From NCBI RefSeq assembly GCF_000738435.1, contig NZ_CP003984.1, positions 1,054,001 through 1,118,000 on the forward strand: 64,000 bases of DNA. Reading direction: 5' to 3'. The stretch comes from Planktomarina temperata RCA23 (lineage in GTDB: Bacteria > Pseudomonadota > Alphaproteobacteria > Rhodobacterales > Rhodobacteraceae). Below are positions 15,285-23,344 of the stretch, piece after piece. Position 1 is the stretch's first letter; every line of letters begins with the position of its first letter. The notes beneath the pieces are model-generated. The model had not been told where the DNA came from, did not search any database, and was given only the letters and a program-made list of their open reading frames with translations. The position numbers and the translations under genes were made by a program.

Positions 15285-16216
15285 TGCCGATCAAAATGGG
15301 CGATGGTTTCGCGGTAAAACGCCTTACGGATTTCGGGGCGTTCCATCATGAATTCATGTTTGGCCTGGGGCATGACCTTTAGGCTGGCTTCGGGCCAATG
15401 GGCCATACGCTGCTGAATGCGCCTTGGGTCGACAATGGTCTCCAGTCCACCGACAAAGCATAGGGCGGGATAATTAGGCGCGCGGTGGCGGTGCAGCGAT
15501 AACATCTCGCGCAGGGCCTCATTGAGCCAGCGTAGGCTCGGGCCGCCAAGGGCGCAATCGGGAAGCTCTTGCAGTTGATGCCGCATCATTTCAAACATTT
15601 GCCGATCACAGCTCAACTGATTTTCCTCAAATGAAACCTCCTGTAGATAGGATCCAACAGAGGTTCCCGGCGCGCGCATCTCAGCCAATTTGAACGGGTG
15701 CAGGAGGCTGGATAACCCCCAGGCCAAGGCGCGCTTCGCGGGAGGGTGAAACAAAATTCCCCACATAGGTGCGGAGAAACTGACCGCCTGCACGGGCAAG
15801 CCTTGCAAAAGCGCCCGCAACCCAATGCAGCCACCCATTGAGTGGGCCAGCAGAAAATACGGTTTGGGCAGGTCTAAGGATTTGGCTGCGGCCAGAAGAG
15901 TTTGCACGTCCCGCTGATAGTCAGAAAATCTGTCCACATGCCCAATCAAGCGATCTGGCACCAGCCGATCTGACAGGCCCTGGCCGCGCCAGTCTATGGC
16001 CAGGGAGGTGTAACCGGCCTCGGCAAGGGCAGCTGCGGCGCCGCCGTATTTTTCGATATATTCAGTGCGCCCGGGAAATATCAGGACCGTCCCTTTGGCC
16101 CCTTGCCTCCAAACCCCAAGACGCAAGCGCAGCCCGTCTGGCGTTTGCACCCAATGGCCTGAAGCTTCCGCCGGGCCGCGCGCCAGATCATTCGCAAGCG
16201 GCGCAGGGCTGAGCAT
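15269..16216 (-). CDS. Alpha/beta hydrolase, lysophospholipase (PldB)-like
   Basis: A 315-residue serine hydrolase with LIFPGRTEYIEKYGGAA, AIDWRGQGLSDR, nucleophile elbow LLAHSMGGCIG near residue 125, and a C-terminal His in MPQAKHEFMMER. This matches the Hydrolase_4/monoglyceride lipase-lysophospholipase L2 group. No signal peptide is seen, so it is probably cytoplasmic. It is preceded by the SCP2 gene, whose stop overlaps its start (ATGA-type), indicating translational coupling. Confidence 0.87.
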   Translation of the reverse strand: MLSPAPLANDLARGPAEASGHWVQTPDGLRLRLGVWRQGAKGTVLIFPGRTEYIEKYGGAAAALAEAGYTSLAIDWRGQGLSDRLVPDRLIGHVDRFSDYQRDVQTLLAAAKSLDLPKPYFLLAHSMGGCIGLRALLQGLPVQAVSFSAPMWGILFHPPAKRALAWGLSSLLHPFKLAEMRAPGTSVGSYLQEVSFEENQLSCDRQMFEMMRHQLQELPDCALGGPSLRWLNEALREMLSLHRHRAPNYPALCFVGGLETIVDPRRIQQRMAHWPEASLKVMPQAKHEFMMERPEIRKAFYRETIAHFDRHHPSA

Positions 16217-16506
16217 CAGCTCAAAACACCTGCCAGTCGCAAGGCCAAACCCATATCTCCCTCGACCGAGAGCTTGCCGCTCATGAAAGCCGAGGTTGGG
16301 TTTTGCGTGCCGGCAAGAATATCCTCAAAGACGTCTGCCGTGGCCGAAAGGGTCACATCTGCCGGATCATCAGAAATTCGCACCCCTTGGTTGTCCAGGA
16401 TTAAAGCGCCTTCACCGGCAATTGAAAACTTTGCAGAGCCATCAAAAACGCCGCCGTCCAGCTTCTGCGTTAAAACATCACGGGCTTGGTTCAAAATTTC
16501 GCTCAT
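16216..16506 (-). CDS. SCP2 sterol-transfer-domain protein
   Basis: A 96-residue protein consisting of one SCP2 domain: amphipathic start EILNQARDVLTQKL, the AKFSIAGEGALILDNQG sheet, then DVTLSATADVFEDILAGTQNPTSAFMSGKLSVEGDMGLALRL in broken segments, typical of the lipid-binding tunnel. It is likely a hydrophobic-ligand carrier. It is coupled to the downstream lysophospholipase-like hydrolase by overlapping stop and start, which suggests a lipid-related function for the pair. Confidence 0.85.
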   Translation of the reverse strand: MSEILNQARDVLTQKLDGGVFDGSAKFSIAGEGALILDNQGVRISDDPADVTLSATADVFEDILAGTQNPTSAFMSGKLSVEGDMGLALRLAGVLS

Positions 16507-16579
16507 ACAACAGGTTCCTTAATCATTTTATTTTACAGCGAGGGGCTGAAACCCCGAAAAACTGTGCTACATCTGACTT

Positions 16580-17140
16580 ATGACCAGTGTTGTTTGGAAA
16601 CTCAAATCAATCGTGGCGGCAACCTGCCTATTTGTGGCGGCAACCGGGATGGCGGCGGGACAATCGGCGCTGTTGGACCCATTGTTTGAGCGTTTAAAAA
16701 ATGTGGACGCCGCTGATGCGCCGGCTTTGGAGGCGAAAATCCGGCAGGAATGGTCGAAAAGCGGATCTGCAGCGGCTGATTTGCTGCTGTCGCGGGCGAA
16801 GATTGCCATTGATGCAGGCGATCAGAAAGCGGCCATGGGGTATTTGACAGCCCTAACAGATCATGCGCCAGAATTTGCTGAGGGCTGGAATCTTAGCGCG
16901 GTGACCCTCTTCAACATGGGTAAAATAGGCCCTGCTTTGGCCGCTCTCGAACGCACCTTAGCACTGGAGCCACGCCATTTTCAGGCGCTTGAAGGGCTGG
17001 TGCTGATTTTCGATGATGCTGGGCTTTATCAGGAGGCTTTTGAGATCCTGCGACGAATTGAGGCTATACATCCTCATGCTGAAATTCTATCCAAGGCGCG
17101 CACGCGACTTGAAGCAAAAACCCTAGGGCAAGCCCTGTAA
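16580..17140 (+). CDS. Periplasmic TPR-repeat protein (paralogue of the 4013-4552 protein)
   Basis: A 186-residue protein with an N-terminal signal peptide (IVAATCLFVAATGMAAGQ) and TPR helices (ADLLLSRAKIAIDAGDQKAA, AEGWNLSAVTLFNMGKIGPA, LALEPRHFQALEGLVLIFDD). Layout and several short stretches (AEGW/AEGY, LPRH/EPRH, AL-G repeats) mirror the other TPR protein in this window. It is followed after 19 bases by the SUV3-like helicase and may be co-transcribed with it. Role unknown. Confidence 0.8.
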   Translation: MTSVVWKLKSIVAATCLFVAATGMAAGQSALLDPLFERLKNVDAADAPALEAKIRQEWSKSGSAAADLLLSRAKIAIDAGDQKAAMGYLTALTDHAPEFAEGWNLSAVTLFNMGKIGPALAALERTLALEPRHFQALEGLVLIFDDAGLYQEAFEILRRIEAIHPHAEILSKARTRLEAKTLGQAL

Positions 17141-17159
17141 CCCCTTAAGGGATTGGCCA

Positions 17160-19967
17160 ATGGCTCCAAATAACCGAATTGTGGCCGTTTTAGGCCCGAC
17201 CAACACGGGCAAAACCCATTATGCCATTGAACGGATGCTGGGGCATCGTACGGGAATCATGGGATTGCCCCTGCGATTGCTGGCACGCGAGGTTTATGAC
17301 AAAATCGTAGCGCTTCGGGGGCCGTCTGTTGTGGCTTTGGTGACCGGCGAGGAGCGCATTGTGCCGCCGCGCGCGAAATATTGGGTCTGTACCGTTGAGG
17401 CCATGCCCGAGGGTATGGGCTCTGACTTTCTCGCGGTAGATGAGATCCAACTCTGCGCCGATCCTGAGCGCGGTCATGTGTTCACGGATCGCCTGCTGCG
17501 CGCGCGCGGCTTGCATGAAACGCTCTTTTTGGGTGCAGAGACCATGCGAAAGGCCATTGCGGCTTTGGTTCCGACTGCGGATTTTATGCATCGGGAGAGG
17601 TTTTCCGAGCTGAGCTACAGCGGGCAAAAGAAAATCAGCCGCATGCCGGAACGCTCTGCCATTGTCTCGTTTAGCGTTGATAATGTCTATGGAATTGCCG
17701 AACTGCTGCGGCGCCAAAAGGGCGGGGCGGCGGTGGTCATGGGGGCTTTGAGCCCGCGGACGCGCAATGCGCAGGTTGAAATGTATCAAAACGGCGATGT
17801 GGATTACCTTGTGGCCACCGATGCCATTGGCATGGGGCTCAATTTGGATGTGAATCATGTGGCGTTTTCAGCGACATCGAAATTTGATGGCAACCGCATG
17901 CGACCGCTTTTGCCAACTGAACTGGCGCAAATCGCAGGCCGTGCTGGACGACATATGAATAACGGCAGCTTCGGCGTGACCGGTGAAGCTGCGCCTTTGC
18001 ACGATGAATTGGTTGAGGCCATTACCGAAAATCGGTTTGCGCCTTTGACCAAGCTATATTGGCGCAATGCCAAGCTGCAATTTGGCTCCACCAAAGCGCT
18101 GATCTCTGCGCTGGAACAACATACCAGCAATGAATGGCTGACCCGTGTGCGCGAAAGCTGCGATTTGGCTGCGCTTAAGACTTTGGTGCAAGATGCAGAG
18201 GTTGCGGCGCGCGCAAGCGATGGCGCCTCGGTTGCGCTGCTCTGGGACGTCTGCCGAATCCCTGATTTTCGAAGCATCTCAAACCGGCAACATGCCGAGC
18301 TTCTGGGTGTTATTTACAACTATTTGCATGAAAAGGGCCAAATTCCGCAAGATTGGCTCGCGCGGAGCATAAATAGTTTAGATAATACCAAGGGTGACAT
18401 TGACGCCCTGTCAAAAAGGTTAGCCTATATCCGCACATGGACCTATGTTGCACAACGCAAAGACTGGGCCCAAGATCATGAACATTGGCGCGAAGCGACC
18501 CGTGCTGTAGAAGACCGCTTGTCAGACGCGCTGCATATCGCGCTGACCCAAAGATTTGTCGATCGGCGCACATCTATTTTGATGCGGCGATTGAAACAGA
18601 AGGAGAGCCTTGTGGCCGACGTGAATAAAGATGGCGAAGTAACAGTAGAAGAGCAGTTTGTTGGGCGGCTTGAGGGATTTCAATTTCGGCAAGATGCCAG
18701 CGCGTCCCCCGATGAGGCCAAGACGCTCCGCAGCGCAAGTCTTCAAGCCTTGGCCCCCGAGTTCCACCTTCGGGCTGATCGGATGTATAATGCGCCAGAT
18801 ACGGAAATTGATTTCACCGAACAAGGCGGCCTGATGTGGGGCAGCTCGGCGGTGGGCAAGCTGATTCCCGGCTCAAATGCGCTCAAACCGCATGTGCAGG
18901 CCTTTGTCGATGTCGAGGCCGGACCAGAAGTGGCTGAGAAGGTAACGCGACGTCTGCAGCATTTCATTGATCGTAAAATAGCCACTTTATTTGAGCCATT
19001 GATCAATATGCAGCGCGACGAAAGCCTCACGGGCATGGCGCGCGGCTTTGCGTTTCAGATGATCGAAGGGCTGGGTGTTTTAGACCGGGCGGATGTGGGC
19101 GAGGACGTGAAATCCTTGGATCAAGAGGCGCGCAGCGCCTTGCGCAAGCATGGCATCCGATTTGGCCAGTTTACCATCTTCATGCCGTTGTTGCTCAAAC
19201 CCGCGCCAACGCGCTTGCGGTTGTTGCTTTGGTCTTTGGCCTCCGGCCTGCAAGAATTTCCCGAGGCGCCGCCGCCGGGTCTGGTGACTGTGCCGACCGA
19301 TGAGACAAAGCCCGCGGGATATCATTTGAAATCTGGGTATCGCGCCGCTGGCGAACGGGCTTTGCGTGTCGATATGGCTGAACGCCTGGCAGATATGCTG
19401 CGCACTCAGGACACGCGTGGTGGATTTGAAGCCACGGCGGATATGCTGTCGATCACCGGCATGACGTTGGAGCAATTTGCCAATTTGATGCAGGGCCTAG
19501 GGTATCGCGCGGAAAAGGCGGAGCGGGTCAAGGTGAAAGCGCCCGCGGCAGAACCGGTGGCTTCGGGGCCTGCCAGTGATGCGGAAGTTTCAGGCGACGC
19601 GATGCCGGCGGCGGTCGAGACCGCCCCAGAAGATGCGCCCACCGCAGAGATCCCAGCAGCAGAGCCCGAGGCACCCACCTCAGAGGGCGAAGATGCCACC
19701 AAGGAGGCGGCGCCTGTGGAAATGGAGGTGTTTTATACCTTCGCATGGGGCGCGAAACGTGTGGAGCGCGCGGCGGATGGGCCACGCAAAGGCCAAAAAC
19801 CACGCGGTAAGCCCAAGCAAGAGCGTGCACCGAAGGGCAAAGGCGGAAAGCCAGGCGGCACCTCGGGCAAGGCGGAGCGCTTTCAAGCTCGCCCCCCCAA
19901 ACGCGACAAGCCGATTGATCCAGACAACCCCTTTGCCGCAGCCTTGAAGGGATTTAACAAAAAGTGA
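17160..19967 (+). CDS. SUV3-like superfamily 2 RNA helicase
   Basis: A 935-residue helicase. Motif I GPTNTGKTHYAIERML, motif II AVDEIQLCADPERGH (DExH-like DEIQ), motif III LFLGAET, helicase C with ATDAIGMGLNLDVNHVAF and QIAGRAGRHMNNG. This is the arrangement of mitochondrial SUV3, an RNA helicase of the degradosome. After residue about 780 comes an Ala/Pro/Glu-rich low-complexity linker, then a very basic tail (KGQKPRGKPKQERAPKGKGG) ending DPDNPFAAALKGF. The tail suggests RNA or protein contact. The next gene overlaps by 4 bases and encodes an S4 RNA-binding protein, supporting an RNA-related role. Confidence 0.88.
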   Translation: MAPNNRIVAVLGPTNTGKTHYAIERMLGHRTGIMGLPLRLLAREVYDKIVALRGPSVVALVTGEERIVPPRAKYWVCTVEAMPEGMGSDFLAVDEIQLCADPERGHVFTDRLLRARGLHETLFLGAETMRKAIAALVPTADFMHRERFSELSYSGQKKISRMPERSAIVSFSVDNVYGIAELLRRQKGGAAVVMGALSPRTRNAQVEMYQNGDVDYLVATDAIGMGLNLDVNHVAFSATSKFDGNRMRPLLPTELAQIAGRAGRHMNNGSFGVTGEAAPLHDELVEAITENRFAPLTKLYWRNAKLQFGSTKALISALEQHTSNEWLTRVRESCDLAALKTLVQDAEVAARASDGASVALLWDVCRIPDFRSISNRQHAELLGVIYNYLHEKGQIPQDWLARSINSLDNTKGDIDALSKRLAYIRTWTYVAQRKDWAQDHEHWREATRAVEDRLSDALHIALTQRFVDRRTSILMRRLKQKESLVADVNKDGEVTVEEQFVGRLEGFQFRQDASASPDEAKTLRSASLQALAPEFHLRADRMYNAPDTEIDFTEQGGLMWGSSAVGKLIPGSNALKPHVQAFVDVEAGPEVAEKVTRRLQHFIDRKIATLFEPLINMQRDESLTGMARGFAFQMIEGLGVLDRADVGEDVKSLDQEARSALRKHGIRFGQFTIFMPLLLKPAPTRLRLLLWSLASGLQEFPEAPPPGLVTVPTDETKPAGYHLKSGYRAAGERALRVDMAERLADMLRTQDTRGGFEATADMLSITGMTLEQFANLMQGLGYRAEKAERVKVKAPAAEPVASGPASDAEVSGDAMPAAVETAPEDAPTAEIPAAEPEAPTSEGEDATKEAAPVEMEVFYTFAWGAKRVERAADGPRKGQKPRGKPKQERAPKGKGGKPGGTSGKAERFQARPPKRDKPIDPDNPFAAALKGFNKK

Positions 19968-20341
19968 GTGAGGCAAAACCGGGTCTTCGAATTGACAAAT
20001 GGCTCTGGCAGGCCCGGTTTTTTAAGACGCGGAGCCTGGCCACAAAGCTGGTGCAATCGGGTAAGCTGCGCCTGAATGGCGATCTGATCTCCAAGCCGGC
20101 GCGAATGATCAGCGTCGGCGATGTGCTGACCTTCCCAAAAGCATTGGACACAAGGGTGATTGAAGTGCGCGCACTCGGCACGCGGCGCGGCCCCGCTCCA
20201 GAGGCCCAAGCCCTGTATCTCGATTTGGCGCCCCCTGCACCCAAGCCCGCCTTCACCGCCAGCCCCAAGGCCGATCACCGTCCGACGGCGCGCGAGCGCC
20301 GGGCCATTCAAAAATTTAAGCAAGAACTTGAAGAGAACTAA
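19964..20341 (+). CDS. hslR: S4-domain RNA-binding protein, Hsp15-like
   Basis: A 125-residue protein starting at a GTG that overlaps the helicase stop. The S4 domain is seen in RIDKWLWQARFFKTRSLATK and SGKLRLNGDLISKPAR, followed by GDVLTFPK. The C-terminus is Pro-rich and ends basic. Hsp15 binds 50S subunits carrying stalled nascent chains. Identification is at family level; the coupled SUV3-like helicase upstream suggests a shared RNA function. Confidence 0.83.
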   Translation: MSEAKPGLRIDKWLWQARFFKTRSLATKLVQSGKLRLNGDLISKPARMISVGDVLTFPKALDTRVIEVRALGTRRGPAPEAQALYLDLAPPAPKPAFTASPKADHRPTARERRAIQKFKQELEEN

Positions 20342-20409
20342 GCCGCGCGTAACTTGCCAAAGAGCAGCTTGCGGTTTATGCGCAGGGTGAAGTCAAAGGA
20401 AACACGATT

Positions 20410-20748
20410 ATGACATATGTTGTCACAGATAATTGCATCGCCTGTAAATACACAGACTGCGTTGAGGTCTGCCCGGTAGATTGCTTCTACGAGGGTGAAA
20501 ATATGTTGGTTATACATCCTGATGAATGTATTGATTGCGGTGTTTGTGAACCTGAGTGTCCCGCCGATGCTATTCGTCCGGACACTGAGCCGGATATGGA
20601 AAAATGGGTGGATTTCAACCGGAAGTATTCCGAGGCCTGGCCTGTGATTATTACTAAAAAAGACGAGCTTCCAGAGGCGGAAGCCCGCGACGGCGAAGAG
20701 GGCAAGTTAGAGAAATATTTCTCTGAAGCGGCCGGAACTGGCGGGTAA
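20410..20748 (+). CDS. fdxA: 7Fe ferredoxin
   Basis: A 112-residue ferredoxin with two cluster motifs near the N-terminus: C-x-x-C...C-V-E-V-C-P-V-D-C ([18 protein letters not shown]) and [16 protein letters not shown]. The second contains a complete CxxCxxC, and the first has the altered spacing of a 3Fe-4S site, as in Azotobacter-type FdI. The C-terminal extension ([15 protein letters not shown]) is typical of alphaproteobacterial FdxA. It transfers electrons at low potential. ATG follows AAAGGAAACACGATT. Confidence 0.95.
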   Translation: MTYVVTDNCIACKYTDCVEVCPVDCFYEGENMLVIHPDECIDCGVCEPECPADAIRPDTEPDMEKWVDFNRKYSEAWPVIITKKDELPEAEARDGEEGKLEKYFSEAAGTGG

Positions 20749-20900
20749 ATAGCCCGGCTTTAACAACCGCTCAAAATATGATATGCTACATTCAGATGAA
20801 CAGCTGTTTTAACACAGCGCCAAGCGCATCCTCTTTAATCTGACCTTAAGGCTGGTTCCTTACAGCAGGTTCACCGGTGCGTCGGCGTGAAAGGACGAAG

Positions 20901-21419
20901 ATGAGTAAGAAGAAACTTGATTTCCGTATTGATGAGTATGTGGTCTATCCTGCCCATGGGGTTGGCAAGGTCACTGCGGTTGATGAGCAAGAGGTTGCGG
21001 GCATCAATCTTGAGTTATTCGTTGTGGCTTTTGACAAAGACAAGATGACCCTGCGCGTGCCAACTCATAAGGCGATTGAAGTGGGTATGCGCCCGTTGGC
21101 AACGCCCGATGTCGTGGCCCACGCCATGGCAATCCTACGCGGTAAAGCCAAGGTGAAACGCGCTATGTGGTCCCGCAGAGCGCAGGAATATGAGCAAAAG
21201 ATCAATTCCGGTGATTTGATCGCAATTGCCGAGGTGGTGCGTGATTTGCACCGCACCGATGACCAGCGCGAGCAAAGCTATTCAGAACGCCAGCTTTATG
21301 AAGCCGCACTTGAGCGTCTCACACGCGAAATTGCCGTGGTGAACGGGGCCGAAGAATCAACAGCCGGGCAAGAAATCACCGATGTGCTGATGTCGCGTGT
21401 GGTTCCGGCCGCCAGCTAG
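20901..21419 (+). CDS. carD: CarD-family transcriptional regulator
   Basis: A 172-residue protein: N-terminal Tudor-like CarD/TRCF RNA polymerase interaction domain (DEYVVYPAHGVGKVTAVDEQ) followed by helices (MWSRRAQEYEQKINSGDL and IAEVVRDLHR). CarD binds the polymerase beta subunit and stabilises open complexes; in Rhodobacter and Caulobacter it affects rRNA and many other promoters. An upstream GTG/ATG frame from 20877 adds only eight residues. The ATG at 20901 after AAAGGACGAAG is the likely start. Confidence 0.93.
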   Translation: MSKKKLDFRIDEYVVYPAHGVGKVTAVDEQEVAGINLELFVVAFDKDKMTLRVPTHKAIEVGMRPLATPDVVAHAMAILRGKAKVKRAMWSRRAQEYEQKINSGDLIAIAEVVRDLHRTDDQREQSYSERQLYEAALERLTREIAVVNGAEESTAGQEITDVLMSRVVPAAS

Positions 21420-21489
21420 AGCGGGTGTGACACGACACGCGCGCAACAGATCAATAGGATCGGCGCGGGCCGCGTCAGCTGAGGTGGCC

Positions 21490-22242
21490 TCAAAGGAAGG
21501 CCACGAGACAGATCAAGGCGCAGGTTTCGGCGCATTGCTGACAGGCCCCTAAAATATCACCCGTCTGCCCACCAATTTTGCGCTTCGCGATTGCAGCAAC
21601 GGCCCAAGCACCAAGAGGCGCCCCGATCAAGGCAGGCCAAGCGCCGCTCAAGGCCGCAACCGCCGCCCCAAGCGCAAGGGCTAGGCTGGCAGTTTGCGGG
21701 GCGGGGCGGCCAACGCTGGCGGATAATCCCTTCCCGCGGGCATTGGGCAGCGCGGTCATCAGCGGCACCATCATGGCCCGCGATAGGGCCATAACGCCAA
21801 GGATGGGCCAAAGGCTCTGCGCCGCCAGCTGGCCATATAGCGTGGCTTGCAGGCCCAAGATGCAGGTCAGTCCAACGACGCCATAGACGCCAATATGGCT
21901 GTCTTTCATGATGTCCAGCCGCTGCTTTGGGCTCCAGCCCCCCCAAAGCCCGTCCAAACTATCGGCCAGCCCGTCATAATGCATGGCACCTGTGACCCAT
22001 GCTGTCGTGCCGACCACAAGCAGGCCGATGGCAAGGCTCGGCAGGCCCAACACGAGCCCTGCCCAGGCGGCCAAAGCGGCCAGCGCGCCCAAGAGGGCCC
22101 CGGCCAGACCATAGGCCCAACTTGGATGCGCGCCGCGGGCTTGTGCCTGCTGCGTTTCAACGCGTACAGGCAAGCGGCTGAGCAGGCCGATCGCGGCGGG
22201 GATGTCGTCCCATTTTGGAAACCATGTGTCGGAGTTAGACAT
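21490..22242 (-). CDS. cobS: Adenosylcobinamide-GDP ribazoletransferase (cobalamin synthase)
   Basis: A 250-residue integral membrane protein (E. coli CobS; CobV in aerobic-pathway nomenclature). Motifs are AIGLLSRLPV at the start, MHYDGLADSLDGLWGGWSPKQRLDIMKDSHIG in consecutive pieces (the Asp-rich DGLADxxDG signature), and several Ala/Leu-rich transmembrane helices. It joins adenosylcobinamide-GDP and alpha-ribazole at the membrane. Start at MSNSDTW after AGGACCCGCTTA; the longer frame runs into the divergent cobT leader. It is divergent from cobT. Confidence 0.93.
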   Translation of the reverse strand: MSNSDTWFPKWDDIPAAIGLLSRLPVRVETQQAQARGAHPSWAYGLAGALLGALAALAAWAGLVLGLPSLAIGLLVVGTTAWVTGAMHYDGLADSLDGLWGGWSPKQRLDIMKDSHIGVYGVVGLTCILGLQATLYGQLAAQSLWPILGVMALSRAMMVPLMTALPNARGKGLSASVGRPAPQTASLALALGAAVAALSGAWPALIGAPLGAWAVAAIAKRKIGGQTGDILGACQQCAETCALICLVAFL

Positions 22243-22325
22243 TAAGCGGGTCCTTTCGTCGCATCGGCTTATTCTGCGCTTCGGTAGACACAGGATCAAC
22301 TGCAATCAACGGATTTACATGAACT

Positions 22326-23339
22326 ATGCGTGACATTTCTTCGGTAGCTGAGTTTCGTGACTTTATGAGTAATCTGCCTGCGGCCGATGACAGTGCCGGG
22401 CAGGCGGCGACTGAGCGCAATGCACAGTTGACAAAACCGCCCGGTGCTTTGGGCGATTTGGAGGATTTGGCGATTTGGTACGCCCGTTGGTCCGGACAGG
22501 CGCGGCCCCGCATTGACGCGCCCCAGGTTGTGATTTTCGCTGGAAACCATGGGGTTGCGGCCGCTGGCGTCTCGGCATTTCCGCCGGAGGTGACACAGCA
22601 AATGGTCTATAACTTCCAAGCCGGTGGCGCGGCGATCAACCAGATCTCCAAGACCTTTGGCGCAAAAATGGACGTGGTTGCATTGGAGCTGGACCGGCCA
22701 ACGCAAGATTTCACCCAGGGGCCGGCAATGACCGAGTCCGACTTGCTGTCCGCTTTGCAAACCGGCTGGCTGGCGGTGGATCCGCAGGCCGATCTATTTG
22801 TGGCTGGCGAAATGGGCATCGGCAATACAACGCCGGCTGCGGCGATTGCCGCGGCTTTGCTGGGGGGCGCGGTTCAAGATTGGGTTGGGCGCGGCACCGG
22901 GGTGGATGATGCCGGTTTGGCTAAAAAATGTTCCGTGGTGGAGGCAGGATTGGCTCGTCATGCTGAGGTATTGCATGATCCGCTGTCTGTTTTGCAGGCT
23001 CTCGGTGGACGGGAAATTGCCGCTATGGCCGGATCAATTGCAGCGGCGCGGGCCCATGGTATTCCGGTACTTTTGGATGGGTTCATTTGTTCTGCGGCAG
23101 CTTTGGTTCTGCATGCGATGAACCCGGCGGCTTTGGATCACACCCAGGCAGGCCATAAAAGCGCCGAAGGCGCCCATGCGCGACTTTTGGAGCATCTTGG
23201 CAAGACGCCGCTGTTGTCACTTGGGCTGCGGCTCGGGGAAGGCTCGGGCGGTGCCTTGGCTATAGGTGTTTTGAAAGGGGCGGTGGCCTGTCTTTCGGGC
23301 ATGGCAACATTTGCCGAAGCCGGGGTCTCGGATGCGTGA
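22326..23339 (+). CDS. cobT: Nicotinate-nucleotide-dimethylbenzimidazole phosphoribosyltransferase
   Basis: A 337-residue enzyme (CobT; CobU in Pseudomonas numbering). Motifs: [55 protein letters not shown], and C-terminal [14 protein letters not shown] with the catalytic-type Glu. It makes alpha-ribazole phosphate, the lower-ligand precursor used after dephosphorylation by CobS, which is encoded divergently 83 bases away. No cobalamin riboswitch fold is evident in that short gap. Confidence 0.95.
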   Translation: MRDISSVAEFRDFMSNLPAADDSAGQAATERNAQLTKPPGALGDLEDLAIWYARWSGQARPRIDAPQVVIFAGNHGVAAAGVSAFPPEVTQQMVYNFQAGGAAINQISKTFGAKMDVVALELDRPTQDFTQGPAMTESDLLSALQTGWLAVDPQADLFVAGEMGIGNTTPAAAIAAALLGGAVQDWVGRGTGVDDAGLAKKCSVVEAGLARHAEVLHDPLSVLQALGGREIAAMAGSIAAARAHGIPVLLDGFICSAAALVLHAMNPAALDHTQAGHKSAEGAHARLLEHLGKTPLLSLGLRLGEGSGGALAIGVLKGAVACLSGMATFAEAGVSDA

Positions 23340-23344
23340 AGCCG

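Noticed and set aside
22243-22325. Cobalamin riboswitch between cobS and cobT
   Set aside because: The gap is only 83 bases, and no B12-box-like conserved element was recognised.
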